Position numbers and translations under genes: made by a program
DNA from: Prochlorococcus sp. MIT 1300
GTDB lineage: Bacteria; Cyanobacteriota; Cyanobacteriia; PCC-6307; Cyanobiaceae
DNA length: 64,000 nt
Direction: 5' to 3'
Assembly (NCBI RefSeq): GCF_034092375.1
Contig: NZ_CP139302.1
Coordinates: forward strand, 620,001-684,000
Notes under the pieces: generated by a model
Seen by the model: only the letters and a program-made list of their open reading frames with translations
What the model was told of the DNA's origin: nothing
The model's database searches: none
In this document: in pieces, positions 1 through 8,573 of the stretch
Layout of the letters: every line of letters begins with the position of its first letter
Numbering within the stretch: the stretch's first letter is position 1

Positions 1-93
1 GCAGGGGCTCAACGTATAGCAGTGGTTGGAGCAATAATGAATTCTCCTAATCCAAGAGAAGCTGCAGAAGAACTTTTTGAGGCTATGGAATGA
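1..93 (+). CDS. thiE: ThiE, thiamine-phosphate synthase, C-terminal end (5' truncated by window)
   Basis: Only the last 30 codons are present. The residues GAQRIAVVGAIMNSPNP followed by an acidic helix match the C-terminus of thiamine-phosphate synthase, which joins the thiazole and pyrimidine phosphates to make thiamine phosphate in the cytoplasm. The RIAVV-x-AIM-x-x-x-NP pattern is the phosphate-binding end of the TIM barrel. The stop codon overlaps the start of thiS in an ATGA junction, which supports both the identity and cotranscription. The N-terminal part lies outside the window. Confidence 0.85.
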   Translation, partial: AGAQRIAVVGAIMNSPNPREAAEELFEAME

Positions 94-302
94 AACTTAA
101 AGTCAATGGAGAAATTAAAGAGCTAAAGATAGGACTGGGACCAACAAGCCTTTCCAGCATTATCAGACTACTAGTGACTCATCCTGATCTAGTTGTAGTC
201 GAATTAAATGGCTCAATAGTTAGCAATGATCTTTGGAAGGAACAATCTGTCAATGATGGTGATGTCATTGAAATTGTGACGATTGTTGGAGGAGGTTCCT
301 AG
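90..302 (+). CDS. thiS: ThiS, sulfur-carrier protein for thiazole synthesis
   Basis: A 70-residue ubiquitin-fold sulfur carrier. It is adenylated and thiocarboxylated at a C-terminal glycine and delivers sulfur to ThiG for the thiazole ring of thiamine. The sequence shows the small beta-grasp pattern (VNGEIKEL at the start, VVVELNGSIVSNDLW in the middle, DVIEIVTIVGGG near the end). The start is fixed by the ATGA overlap with thiE. One oddity is that the reading frame ends Gly-Gly-Gly-Ser, whereas the active form of the family needs a terminal Gly-Gly, so the serine (and perhaps a glycine) would have to be removed or tolerated. Confidence 0.9.
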   Translation: MKLKVNGEIKELKIGLGPTSLSSIIRLLVTHPDLVVVELNGSIVSNDLWKEQSVNDGDVIEIVTIVGGGS

Positions 303-307
303 AGTCA

Positions 308-1297
308 ATGTCTATTGCCAATAAACCTTTGGCCAAACCCACGCTTAATTCAAGCCAAAAGCTGCTGAAACGCTGTTTCAGCATCCTCATCCTTCCGTTG
401 GTGATGACAGGTCTTCTTTTGCTGCAGCCCCAATCTGCCGAGGCAGCTGGAGGCGGCAGGATCGGTGGAGGCAGCTTTCGAGCACCATCTATTCCGCGTA
501 CCGGTGGATATGGCGGAGGCTATAGATATAGAGGAGGGGGATATGGATATAGAGGCGGTTACGGAGGGGGCGGCATGGGTTTTCCTTTCCTAATTCCAAT
601 GTTTGGCTTTGGGGGAGGAGGGTTATTTGGATTTCTAATCCTTATGACAATTGCTGGTGTTCTAGTAAATGCAGTAAGAGGTAATCGGGATTCAATTGTT
701 GGCACTCCTCAGGAATATTCACCTCAAGCACAAGGTCCTATAACTATGCTTCAAGTTCAAATAGGACTGTTAGCAAGTGCAAAATATCTACAAGAAGACT
801 TAAGAAGAATTGCTCAATCAGCAAATACAAGTAACTCGGAAGGGTTAAGACATGTACTACAAGAGACCACTCTTTCCCTTCTTAGAAAACCAGAACTTTG
901 GGTCTACTCAAATCTTGAGACAGGGATGATACCTTTCAACTCAGCAGAGTTAACCTTTAATCGTTTATCAATGAATGAAAGAAGTAAACTTAGTGCAGAG
1001 TTGACTTCGAATTATTCAGGTCAACAACTTTCTGAAAAAAGTCCTTCCTCTCTGGCTGGCGAAGCGGATCCTTCCAACGAGTACATAGTTATAACGATCC
1101 TGGCCGCATCAAAAGGTCGAATCAACCTCAACACTTCTGCTGAAAGCAATCATCTAACAGAAAGTCTAAGAACCCTTGGATCAATTCCCTCCGATGATCT
1201 AATGGCGTTGGAAGTGATTTGGCAACCTGAGGGAGCTGGAGAAGTGCTCACGTCTGACGATCTATTGACCTCGTACCCAAACCTGCAACATCTCTAG
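308..1297 (+). CDS. DUF1517-family membrane protein
   Basis: A 329-residue protein. A hydrophobic N-terminal segment (about residues 25-47, ending QSAEA) looks like a signal peptide or anchor. A Gly/Arg/Tyr-rich linker follows (about 48-92, GGRIGGGSFRAPSIPR), then a second hydrophobic segment rich in Phe and Gly (about 92-125), then a soluble domain of about 200 residues (IGLLASAKYLQEDLRRIAQ onward). This order is typical of DUF1517, a family of cyanobacteria and chloroplasts whose plant member FLAP1 affects acclimation to fluctuating light. The molecular function is unknown. It starts 5 bases after thiS, so cotranscription is likely, but a link to thiamine is not implied. Confidence 0.85.
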   Translation: MSIANKPLAKPTLNSSQKLLKRCFSILILPLVMTGLLLLQPQSAEAAGGGRIGGGSFRAPSIPRTGGYGGGYRYRGGGYGYRGGYGGGGMGFPFLIPMFGFGGGGLFGFLILMTIAGVLVNAVRGNRDSIVGTPQEYSPQAQGPITMLQVQIGLLASAKYLQEDLRRIAQSANTSNSEGLRHVLQETTLSLLRKPELWVYSNLETGMIPFNSAELTFNRLSMNERSKLSAELTSNYSGQQLSEKSPSSLAGEADPSNEYIVITILAASKGRINLNTSAESNHLTESLRTLGSIPSDDLMALEVIWQPEGAGEVLTSDDLLTSYPNLQHL

Positions 1298-1457
1298 TCC
1301 ATAGCCTTGAAAAACCAGCCAAGACGAAATTCTTTATAATTTCTTTCGAGAAAATTGTGCAATACGAGCGAAATGAGGGCTTCAACACAATTATCTTATT
1401 GGGACTTAATTTTTTTACCAAGCAGTGTCCGCCTCATCCCAACCCGAGTCCCGTCCC

Positions 1458-1592
1458 ATGAAATGGGAAAGCAATGGCGAACTTGCACATCATGACTTGT
1501 CCGAACTAGTCAGCCGATTGCTCGATGTCGAATCAACTAATCACACAAATGAGCTCTCAAGGCTTGGAACAAAATACGAAGATTCAGACTGA
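1458..1592 (+). CDS. Small hypothetical protein (44 aa)
   Basis: A short open frame starting ATG and reading MKWESNGELAHHDLSELV, then an acidic/polar helix, ending in YEDSD. It lies in the 360-base gap after the DUF1517 gene and in front of another small gene. The composition is protein-like (amphipathic Leu spacing, few rare residues), but no family is recognised and no strong ribosome-binding site is seen. It could be non-coding. Confidence 0.35.
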   Translation: MKWESNGELAHHDLSELVSRLLDVESTNHTNELSRLGTKYEDSD

Positions 1593-1659
1593 TTAATCCT
1601 TTTCCCTCTTGCGTCGAGAGCTCATATCACTCACCTTCAGTTCAACTGAAAAAATATGA

Positions 1660-1842
1660 ATGGCAATACGACCACTTCATTGGGTCAATACTCCAGTTCT
1701 CATGGAAGCAATATTGCGCTACCAGGAAGGACGTTTAGCCAAGCCAATGCGTCTATGGGTTGAGCAACTCCTAGAACTGAAGCCCAGCAAAAACCAAATA
1801 TGCGCGCTAACAAATGACTCTCATATTGAGGAGATTCAATAG
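1660..1842 (+). CDS. Small hypothetical protein (60 aa)
   Basis: A 60-residue frame with ordered amphipathic helices (VLMEAILRYQEGRLAKPM, then RLWVEQLLELKPSKNQ). No known domain is recognised. It converges on larB, whose stop is 16 bases away. The Trp, Met and Leu content and the lack of low-complexity sequence favour a real gene. The start is ATG inside an A-rich leader. Confidence 0.5.
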   Translation: MAIRPLHWVNTPVLMEAILRYQEGRLAKPMRLWVEQLLELKPSKNQICALTNDSHIEEIQ

Positions 1843-1858
1843 AGTCAATAAGACTCGA

Positions 1859-2521
1859 TCAATGTTTTTGAATTTTAATGATCCTAAGAGCAGCCATTGC
1901 AGCTCCATATCCATTGTCAATATTGACTACCACTAAACCAGGAGAACAACTTGAAAGCATCCCAGCGAGAGCAGCTTTCCCCTTAGAGCTCATTCCATAA
2001 CCCACTGAAATAGGCACCCCAACTATTGGTTGCGGTAAAAGCCCCGAAATAACAGTAGGTAATGCTCCTTCCATTCCAGCACAAACAATTAATACCTTTG
2101 CCTCTTTCAAGTAATTAAGGTTCTCAAGAAGCCTATGAAGCCCTGCTACACCAACATCAAGAAGCAAGTCGGTCTCAATGCCATGGCATTCCAATGCCAA
2201 TTGTGATTCTTTAGCTACTTGCAAATCACTAGTACCCCCACTAACAACGACAACTCGTCCTAATGAACTTTCTTTAGGCAAGGGGTCACCAACCGTTAAG
2301 CAATTGGCTTCAACGTGATAGGTAGCCTCTTGTATTGATTCAAGAACTATTTCGGCTTTTTGAGAAGAGACTCTTGTAACCAAAGCCATCTGATTCCGCG
2401 ATTGAAACATTTTCAAAATTGCTGCAATCTGTTCAACACTTTTGTGCTCTCCCCAAACAGCCTCAACCATCCCAATACGTTCTCTTCTCCGAAAATCCAA
2501 TCGCGCATAAGCATCAGTCAC
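1859..2521 (-). CDS. larB: LarB-family (PurE-related) carboxylase/mononucleotide synthase
   Basis: A 220-residue protein with the PurE-like fold motifs VVSGGTSDLQVAKE, LLLDVGVAGLHRLL, VCAGMEGALPTVISGL and VGVPISVGYG. LarB carboxylates and hydrolyses nicotinate adenine dinucleotide in synthesis of the nickel-pincer nucleotide of lactate racemase. Older annotations call it an NCAIR-mutase-related protein. The N-terminal helix ARLDFRRRERIGMVEAVWGE is characteristic of LarB and absent from PurE, which fixes the call. LarC and LarE are not in the window, so the product may serve another role here. The start overlaps the upstream gene by 4 bases. Confidence 0.85.
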   Translation of the reverse strand: MTDAYARLDFRRRERIGMVEAVWGEHKSVEQIAAILKMFQSRNQMALVTRVSSQKAEIVLESIQEATYHVEANCLTVGDPLPKESSLGRVVVVSGGTSDLQVAKESQLALECHGIETDLLLDVGVAGLHRLLENLNYLKEAKVLIVCAGMEGALPTVISGLLPQPIVGVPISVGYGMSSKGKAALAGMLSSCSPGLVVVNIDNGYGAAMAALRIIKIQKH

Positions 2522-2976
2522 TGAGGGAGCATCTCTCCTTCAAAAACCACTGGGAAAGGATTCCCCTCTAACTGTCTTGTATAACTCCTAGCAAGCCCTT
2601 CAAAGTTTTCTTGAACCAACTCAACCTCATATTGGGGAATATCTTTCCATGCCTCTCTACTAGACCAAGTAATTAATAAGGTTGATTCTTCACTATTCGG
2701 ATCCCAAAACATCTGTCTTCCTAAAAAGCCATTCTTCTTAACAAGCCATTGCTCCCAACTACCCATTTCAGCCCTAAGCCACGCCTCCCTTGAGGTCTTA
2801 GGAACTGAAAGGCGAATCACCTCAACTATTTCTGTAGAGCTTTCAAGAGATTGATTTTGGGCCATCAATTGACTTTCTAAAAAAGGAGTAAAAAATAAAA
2901 TTGTACAAAATACAAAAGAAGCAACGCTCAATCCAAATATTCTTTGGAGCATCTTCTTAAGAAAATGCAAGTTCAT
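2518..2976 (-). CDS. TIGR03792-family exported protein
   Basis: A 152-residue protein with an N-terminal hydrophobic segment (about residues 11-38, ending ESQLMAQ) that looks like a signal peptide or anchor. A ferredoxin-like ABM-type domain follows ([47 protein letters not shown]). This matches TIGR03792, a cyanobacterial family of unknown function related to dimeric alpha-beta barrel monooxygenase-like proteins. The gene overlaps both neighbours by 4 bases (ispF upstream, larB downstream), giving a three-gene operon. Confidence 0.8.
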   Translation of the reverse strand: MNLHFLKKMLQRIFGLSVASFVFCTILFFTPFLESQLMAQNQSLESSTEIVEVIRLSVPKTSREAWLRAEMGSWEQWLVKKNGFLGRQMFWDPNSEESTLLITWSSREAWKDIPQYEVELVQENFEGLARSYTRQLEGNPFPVVFEGEMLPQ

Positions 2977-3473
2977 AAACGCTCAAGCAATGCAACAGCA
3001 TGACTACTTATCCCTTCTTCTCGTCCTTCAGGGCCAAGCAGCTCATTAGTAGTAGCTTTAATTGCTACTGATTCAAGATCTAAACCAATTGTTTTAGATA
3101 AATTTTTTCTCATCAGGTCTATATGAGGCCTGAGCTTAGGACGTTCAAGAACAACAACTGAATCAACATTCACAACCTTCCAACCACGATCTGATACAAG
3201 TCGAACTACATTCTCAAGCAAAAATAAACTGTTAGCACCGCTCCATTTTGAATCAGAAGGCGGAAAGTGCTTCCCTATATCACCTAAAGCAAGCGCCCCT
3301 AAAAAGGCATCCATAACTGCATGCACTAACACATCAGCATCACTATGACCATCAAGACCAAGGCCATCTGGATGGATAAGTTCGACTCCTCCTAAGATCA
3401 ACTTCCTGCCTGGCTTTAGGCAATGTATATCGTAGCCATTACCTATGCGGAATTGTGATCTAGGATCTGTCAT
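2973..3473 (-). CDS. ispF: IspF, 2-C-methyl-D-erythritol 2,4-cyclodiphosphate synthase
   Basis: A 166-residue enzyme of the MEP isoprenoid pathway. It cyclises CDP-ME 2-phosphate to ME-cPP with loss of CMP, as a trimer with zinc. Hallmarks are [11 protein letters not shown] (metal-binding Asp and His), [31 protein letters not shown] and [20 protein letters not shown]. The length is normal. It is the first gene of the operon with the TIGR03792 gene and larB. Confidence 0.97.
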   Translation of the reverse strand: MTDPRSQFRIGNGYDIHCLKPGRKLILGGVELIHPDGLGLDGHSDADVLVHAVMDAFLGALALGDIGKHFPPSDSKWSGANSLFLLENVVRLVSDRGWKVVNVDSVVVLERPKLRPHIDLMRKNLSKTIGLDLESVAIKATTNELLGPEGREEGISSHAVALLERL

Positions 3474-3767
3474 GGCAATGGTTTTCGAGAGAAAATCAAA
3501 CTGTGGCGCATCTGTGATTCAATAACGATATTATGCAAAGAAGTCGAAATGTGATTTGAGTCGTTTTGAGCATTCTAAGTTTAGTTCGAATTGAGCATTC
3601 GGATAAATAGGAAAAAATAAAATATGCTGGAGAAAAATCTATTGTCAGTCCTGGGCTAAAAAACTGATTAAAATAACAGTTTTACAAAATCGTTACTTAT
3701 AAATAACTGCAGTATCAATCTTTAAAGTTCATAAAATTAAACCTGACTATTTATAGGCCTAGACTAA

Positions 3768-4556
3768 TTACCAATCTGGGTAAGTGTCGTATTCATTAGT
3801 GACACAATGGTCTATAGAGATGGTTTTCGATGCATCCTCTCTAGAGTTTTTCGAGAACTTCCACTTAATCCATTTCAAATAAAGATCAGGACGCCGCTTT
3901 TGAGTACGCAACTCACGTTGCACCTGACGCCATTGATCAATGGCGCCATGATTTCCACTTTTAAGAACTGAAGGTACCTCTAGACCTCGGAAATTTGCAG
4001 GTCTTGTGTAATGAGGATGCTCCAAGAGATATTCTGAATGACTTTCATTAAGTAAAGATTCAGGCTTGCCAACTGTTCCTGGCAATAGTCTCACGACCCC
4101 ATTTATTAATACCATTGCAGGAATTTCTCCACCACTAAGAACAAAATCACCGACAGAAATCTCTTCATCTACAAGGGTTCTTATCCTTTCGTCGAAGCCC
4201 TCATAGTGACCACAAAGCAGAATTAATTGATCATAATTTGTCGACCAGCGGAGCAAATCACTTTGACTCAAAGAGCTACCTTGTGGTGTCATCATCAAAA
4301 CTCTTCTTCGTTCTCCTACTGGAATCGACTCAAAAGCGGCAAAAACCGGCTCTGGTTTTATTACCATCCCAGCCCCACCCCCATAGGGTTCATCATCAAC
4401 CTTGTGATACCTATCAGTTGCAAAGTCACGAGGATTATGAACATGTAATTCAGCAATACCATTAGAAAAGGCTCTACCAATTACGCCTAGCTCATGTAGA
4501 GAAAAGAAAATTTCAGGAGCCAAGCTCAAAATATCAATCCGATAAGGAGTTGTCAT
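3768..4556 (-). CDS. trmD: TrmD, tRNA (guanine-N1)-methyltransferase
   Basis: A 262-residue SPOUT methyltransferase that places m1G37 on tRNAs using S-adenosylmethionine and prevents +1 frameshifting. Motifs seen are YRIDILSLAPEIF at the N-terminus, VDDEPYGGGAGMVIKPEP, LLCGHYEGFDERI and EEISVGDFVLSGGE (trefoil-knot cofactor site), then HYTRPANFRGLEVP. The C-terminus runs about 25 residues past the conserved end. The gap to ispF (3474-3767) is AT-rich and holds no gene that I can see. Confidence 0.97.
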   Translation of the reverse strand: MTTPYRIDILSLAPEIFFSLHELGVIGRAFSNGIAELHVHNPRDFATDRYHKVDDEPYGGGAGMVIKPEPVFAAFESIPVGERRRVLMMTPQGSSLSQSDLLRWSTNYDQLILLCGHYEGFDERIRTLVDEEISVGDFVLSGGEIPAMVLINGVVRLLPGTVGKPESLLNESHSEYLLEHPHYTRPANFRGLEVPSVLKSGNHGAIDQWRQVQRELRTQKRRPDLYLKWIKWKFSKNSREDASKTISIDHCVTNEYDTYPDW

Positions 4557-4698
4557 TTTTAACTGAGTTAATTCAAAGGAAAGAGAATGCTGAAAAAGTT
4601 TTACTCTTAAGTGATGCAGCTCACATTATTAAAAAAGGAAAATCATAAGCACATTAAAATGAAAAGCACCCGATTGGAACATCGATATTAAGTCTCAA

Positions 4699-5643
4699 TC
4701 AATTCCCCTCATAACCCAACTCATTCAACCGAGAAGGTTTACTTCTCCAATCAATTACAACCTTTACAAAAAGTTCTAAATAAACAGGCCCATCAATCAA
4801 CTTTTGCATTTGCAGTCTGGCTCCATGACCAATGGTCTTCAGCATTGCTCCACCTTTACCAATAAGAATTCCTTTTTGACTTTTACGTTCAACAAAAACC
4901 GTTGCCAGAATAGCCGTGGAAGGTGCTTTAGAAGAGGCTTCTTTCCCAGGAGACATCTCTTCAATTCTCTCAATTCTTACAGCAACACTATGAGGTATTT
5001 CTTCTCGTGTGTGCAAAAGCACCTGCTCCCGTATTAAGTCCGCTAGCAATACCCTCTCAGGCTGGTCACAAACCATCTCTGAGGGATAAAGTTGAGGGCC
5101 TAAAGGTAAGTAATTAACCAATTCAGCAATTAAAGAATCACAACCATCACCAGTCGTCGCACTACAACGATATATTGGCCAATCAGAGTTTGATAAAAGT
5201 TTTTGATATGAGTCTTCGATATTGTCTTGATTTGCTCTAGATGCTAGGTCCCATTTATTAAGTGCAACTACAACAGGAACTTTCTGATTTTGAAGCAACC
5301 TAACTATGAACTCATCACCTTTCCCAGGCAGCTTAAACCCCTCAAACATTAAAAGAACAACATCAACTTCTCCTATAGAAGACCTTGCGCTCTGAACAAG
5401 TCTTTCACCTAGCAAATGGTGTGGCTTATGAATGCCAGGGGTATCTAAGATCACAAGTTGAGCATCTGGAGTAGTGAGTATTGCTCTAAGCCGATTACGT
5501 GTTGTTTGCGCTACTGGGGAAGTGATTGCAACCTTCTGACCTACTAGCTGGTTAACCAAAGTCGACTTCCCTACATTTGGTCTACCAACAAATGCAACAA
5601 ACCCAGAGCGAAAACTCCTAGCAGGAAACTCTTTTAAAGTCAT
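4699..5643 (-). CDS. era: Era, ribosome-assembly GTPase
   Basis: A 314-residue GTPase that binds the 3' end of 16S rRNA and helps 30S maturation. The G1 loop GRPNVGKSTLVNQL is at about residues 20-33, DTPGIH (G3) at about 66, NKWD (G4) at about 128, and the C-terminal KH domain has KGILIGKGGAMLKTIG. Order and length are typical. The gene is on the minus strand, downstream of a divergent conserved cyanobacterial gene whose start is 43 bases away. Confidence 0.97.
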   Translation of the reverse strand: MTLKEFPARSFRSGFVAFVGRPNVGKSTLVNQLVGQKVAITSPVAQTTRNRLRAILTTPDAQLVILDTPGIHKPHHLLGERLVQSARSSIGEVDVVLLMFEGFKLPGKGDEFIVRLLQNQKVPVVVALNKWDLASRANQDNIEDSYQKLLSNSDWPIYRCSATTGDGCDSLIAELVNYLPLGPQLYPSEMVCDQPERVLLADLIREQVLLHTREEIPHSVAVRIERIEEMSPGKEASSKAPSTAILATVFVERKSQKGILIGKGGAMLKTIGHGARLQMQKLIDGPVYLELFVKVVIDWRSKPSRLNELGYEGN

Positions 5644-5685
5644 GACATCTAACAGATTCCCTGCATAACCTCAGGGGAAGAATAA

Positions 5686-6222
5686 ATGGAAACCAAGAAC
5701 AAAAAAACACCAAGCTTCGAACAAGCCATGAATGCTGCCATGCTTTGGTGCAAATCCTGGGAGAAAGGAGAACTAAGTGATGAAGTTTTAGCAGATAGAG
5801 TGTCGGAACTAATAGAAACTAGAGATGGGGCTAGGGGTTTCTTTGTCATTACTCTTGCGACTGACCTCACTGTTATCGATCGTCTACCAGAGCCATTAAT
5901 TCTACAGTTGCGAATAGCGGGAGAAATGATAGTTGATCTAGCAGTTAAGAATCTTGCGATGAGCACAGCTATGTCCATACATCATGAAAGAGTAGGCGAC
6001 ATAAAACAGAAAGCTAATTCTCAAAGAATTACCAATAGATGCATAGAACTATTACGCTCCCTCGAGCCAAGAATCGTAAAAAAGAGACTTGAGATACTTT
6101 TAGATGCAACTAGTGGGAATGGAGAGGATGTTAACTTCTTAAAGAGATGGAATTATGACAAAGGTCAAATACTGGCTATATCTAAAAGCATCCTTTCTGT
6201 TGCAGAAAAAAAACAATACTAA
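5686..6222 (+). CDS. Conserved cyanobacterial protein of unknown function (178 aa)
   Basis: A soluble, mostly helical protein (FEQAMNAAMLWCKSWEKGEL, DEVLADRVSELIETRDGARG, GFFVITLATDLTVIDRLPEP). No catalytic motif or known domain is recognised. It is divergent from era, a neighbourhood that suggests a core gene, and its codon use resembles neighbouring core genes. The start ATG gives a Lys-rich N-terminus. The stop is followed by a hairpin. Confidence 0.7.
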   Translation: METKNKKTPSFEQAMNAAMLWCKSWEKGELSDEVLADRVSELIETRDGARGFFVITLATDLTVIDRLPEPLILQLRIAGEMIVDLAVKNLAMSTAMSIHHERVGDIKQKANSQRITNRCIELLRSLEPRIVKKRLEILLDATSGNGEDVNFLKRWNYDKGQILAISKSILSVAEKKQY

Positions 6223-6256
6223 GAGAGGTTTAAAAAAACATCTCCTAGTATTGAAT
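6214..6256. terminator. Hairpin between convergent genes, possible terminator
   Basis: CAATACTAAGAGAGGT and ACATCTCCTAGTATTG form a 16-base stem with two mismatches around an A-rich loop, starting at the stop of the 178-aa gene. It sits between convergent genes (the other is a Bax-inhibitor-like gene). There is no clean T-run, so termination is an inference. Confidence 0.4.
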
Positions 6257-6305
6257 AGTGAATAATTAATTTGTATTTTTTATAAATTCAAAGAATTAAA
6301 TTTTA

Positions 6306-7043
6306 TTAATCTCGTCGACCACCACCCTGAAGAGCGATCATAAGTCTAAGGATAAATATAAATAGATTGATATATGTAAGGTACATCCCTAGAGCACCTG
6401 CCAGGTATTGATCATCTCTATAAGTACGAGGCATTGTATAGAAATCAACAAATGACATCCCGACAAAGAGAACCGTTCCAAAACCAGCAATCATTAATTC
6501 AAACGTGCTACCTCCAAACATTCCTGGAGCAAATATGCCTCCAATTATTTGGACAACCATTGCAACTATTAAACCTATCAACCCCAATCCCACTACACCT
6601 GAAAGGGCCTGACCAACAGAATCACTCATCCTGCGCCCAACTACTGAAGCTATTGCGAATGTGATCCCCGTTGCCAAAGCAGCTGTACCAACAGAACCAA
6701 TCCCTATATCTCGTATTGCGAGAAAAACCAATCCACTCAAGGTATAGCCCGTTATCAAGCTATAAGCACTCAACAATGGCAACGCAGTTGCGTTATCTGC
6801 TTTCATCGCGACGTTCTGTGCCACGAAGAACAAAATGAAATTTCCTATAAGTGCCACCCAGAAAAGAGGCATGAACAAACCTGGGTTGGTATTCATCAAA
6901 GACAAACCACCAAAAACACCCCCAGCGGTAAGGACCATGCCGCCACCTACGTATGGCAATGCTTTGTTAACTACATTTGGTCCAACAAGGGCACTGGACT
7001 GCGCCTCTCGGATTGCGGCTTGAAAATTGCTGCTTGCTGGCAT
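6306..7043 (-). CDS. Bax inhibitor-1 / YccA-family membrane protein
   Basis: A 245-residue protein with about seven hydrophobic segments (for example GGGMVLTAGGVFGGLSLM, LFWVALIGNFILFFVAQ, LIAGFGTVLF-like core, YLTYINLFIFILRLMIAL). The ending IFILRLMIALQGGGRRD, with polar residues after the last helix, is typical of the BI-1 family, whose bacterial members act as pH-sensitive calcium leak channels or FtsH-associated proteins. The substrate is not evident from sequence. The N-terminal segment of about 25 residues (SSNFQAAIREAQSSALV) is cytoplasmic in cyanobacterial members. Confidence 0.88.
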   Translation of the reverse strand: MPASSNFQAAIREAQSSALVGPNVVNKALPYVGGGMVLTAGGVFGGLSLMNTNPGLFMPLFWVALIGNFILFFVAQNVAMKADNATALPLLSAYSLITGYTLSGLVFLAIRDIGIGSVGTAALATGITFAIASVVGRRMSDSVGQALSGVVGLGLIGLIVAMVVQIIGGIFAPGMFGGSTFELMIAGFGTVLFVGMSFVDFYTMPRTYRDDQYLAGALGMYLTYINLFIFILRLMIALQGGGRRD

Positions 7044-7134
7044 AGCTCACCAGGTCATTTAACAAGTTCACTTTGCCAGTAAAAAAACGATTTTGACTTA
7101 ATTGTTAGTTCGGATCTCCCTATCAAGAATGATG

Positions 7135-8091
7135 TTATTCATAAGCATCAATAACACGTTGCACAAGAGGATGACGTACAACATCTGCTGAAGTAAGGCG
7201 ACAAACCGAAACTCCCTCAACATTTTTAAGCCGTTCAGCTGCCTCTACCAGGCCACTTAATTGACCATGGGGTAAGTCAACTTGAGTTACATCTCCAGTA
7301 ACAACCATCCGAGAGCGTAGCCCTAGTCTAGTAAGTACCATTTTCATTTGGGCAGAAGTCGTATTCTGTGCTTCGTCAAGAATCACGAAGGAATCTTCTA
7401 AGGTCCTACCCCGCATATAAGCCAGCGGCGCAACTTCAATCAAGCCTTTCTCTAATAATGTGGAGGTCTTTTCTGGTCCTAAAAGTGTATGTAATGAGTC
7501 ATATAAAGGTCTTAAGTAAGGGTCAACTTTTTGCTGCAAATCACCAGGAAGGAACCCTAGCCTCTCCCCTGCCTCCACTGCTGGGCGAGTGAGTATTAAA
7601 CGCTCAACTTTTCGAGCAGAGAGCATGCGAACGGCCAAAACTGCAGCAAGAAAAGTTTTGCCTGTACCAGCTGGACCAAGGGCAAATGTCAAATCATGTT
7701 TTTCCATCGCACTTACATAAGCTTTTTGACGCAGAGTTCTAGGCCTAAGCAGGTGGCCTCTTTGACTTCGAGCCAAAACCTGATGACCTAATTCCGCATG
7801 GTCATTCTCCCTACCAGTTTCTAAGGCCAAGATCGCGGCTTGTAAATCAACAGGAGACAGTGCCTGGCCCTGTTGCCAAATAGGTCTAATTAATTCAACA
7901 ACCGCTGCTGCACGCTCCAACTCAGCTGGCGGCCCTCCAATAATTAATTGAAGGCCTCTAATAACCAAGGAAGCACCGGTAAGTGCTTCAAGTCGATGCA
8001 AGTTTTCATTCCCGGCACCTGCTAAAGCAAGTGCCGCATTTGAATCAGACAAGTCAAGAACGAAGCGACCAGAGGGAGGTGCTCCGCTCAT
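7135..8091 (-). CDS. PhoH-family ATPase
   Basis: A 318-residue protein with an N-terminal KH-like segment (LHRLEALTGASLVIRG) and a P-loop ATPase core (GPAGTGKTFLAAVLAVRML, ILTRPAVEAGERLGFLPGD, EDSFVILDEAQNTTSAQMK for Walker B, VTGDVTQVDLP). Bacterial PhoH proteins are RNA-associated ATPases or helicase-like factors, often linked to ribosome or RNA turnover and to phosphate stress in some species. It sits 8 bases after rpsP and is probably cotranscribed in an ffh-rpsP-phoH order that fits an RNA-related role. Confidence 0.93.
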   Translation of the reverse strand: MSGAPPSGRFVLDLSDSNAALALAGAGNENLHRLEALTGASLVIRGLQLIIGGPPAELERAAAVVELIRPIWQQGQALSPVDLQAAILALETGRENDHAELGHQVLARSQRGHLLRPRTLRQKAYVSAMEKHDLTFALGPAGTGKTFLAAVLAVRMLSARKVERLILTRPAVEAGERLGFLPGDLQQKVDPYLRPLYDSLHTLLGPEKTSTLLEKGLIEVAPLAYMRGRTLEDSFVILDEAQNTTSAQMKMVLTRLGLRSRMVVTGDVTQVDLPHGQLSGLVEAAERLKNVEGVSVCRLTSADVVRHPLVQRVIDAYE

Positions 8092-8099
8092 AGAAATAC

Positions 8100-8495
8100 T
8101 CAGGCTTCTGAAGCTTCAGAAACTTGTTCTGAGGCTTCAGAATTTGAATCTGACTCTTTTGCTTTTGCTTGAGCCTTTTTCTCAGAATCTTTTTTAGAGG
8201 CCTGTTTGCGAGCCTCAGCCTGTTTTGCCTTGCCCACTATCTCAGCGGGACGAACGCTTTTTTCTAGCAAGCCGCCCTTCTCAAGCAAAGATCTAACAGC
8301 ATCTGTAGGCTGTGCACCTTGACTTAGCCGGGATCTCAGAGCCTCGGTATCTAACCTTGTCTCCTTTGTACGAGGGTTATAAAACCCCAATTCCTGCAAT
8401 GGACGTCCATCTCTGCGAGAAGTGCTGTTACAAGCAACCAAACGAAAACTAGCTTCTCGCTTCTTCCCAAACCGCTTTAGGCGGAGCTTGATCAT
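8100..8495 (-). CDS. rpsP: Ribosomal protein S16
   Basis: A 131-residue protein. The conserved S16 core is at residues 1-85 ([36 protein letters not shown]). It carries a long charged tail rich in Lys, Glu, Ser and Ala ([20 protein letters not shown]), an extension common in marine picocyanobacteria. It binds 16S rRNA in the 30S body. It lies between ffh and phoH on the same strand. Confidence 0.97.
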   Translation of the reverse strand: MIKLRLKRFGKKREASFRLVACNSTSRRDGRPLQELGFYNPRTKETRLDTEALRSRLSQGAQPTDAVRSLLEKGGLLEKSVRPAEIVGKAKQAEARKQASKKDSEKKAQAKAKESDSNSEASEQVSEASEA

Positions 8496-8573
8496 TTTGA
8501 AAATGAATTAATTAGGACGTTGAGTTTTTGGCGAAGCAATAAACGCCAAATATCAATTTTAACCTGCTGAGGC

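Noticed and set aside
3565-3602. Direct repeat TTGAGCATTC between ispF and trmD
   Set aside because: Two copies of a 10-mer in AT-rich intergenic DNA without further structure. It could be chance.
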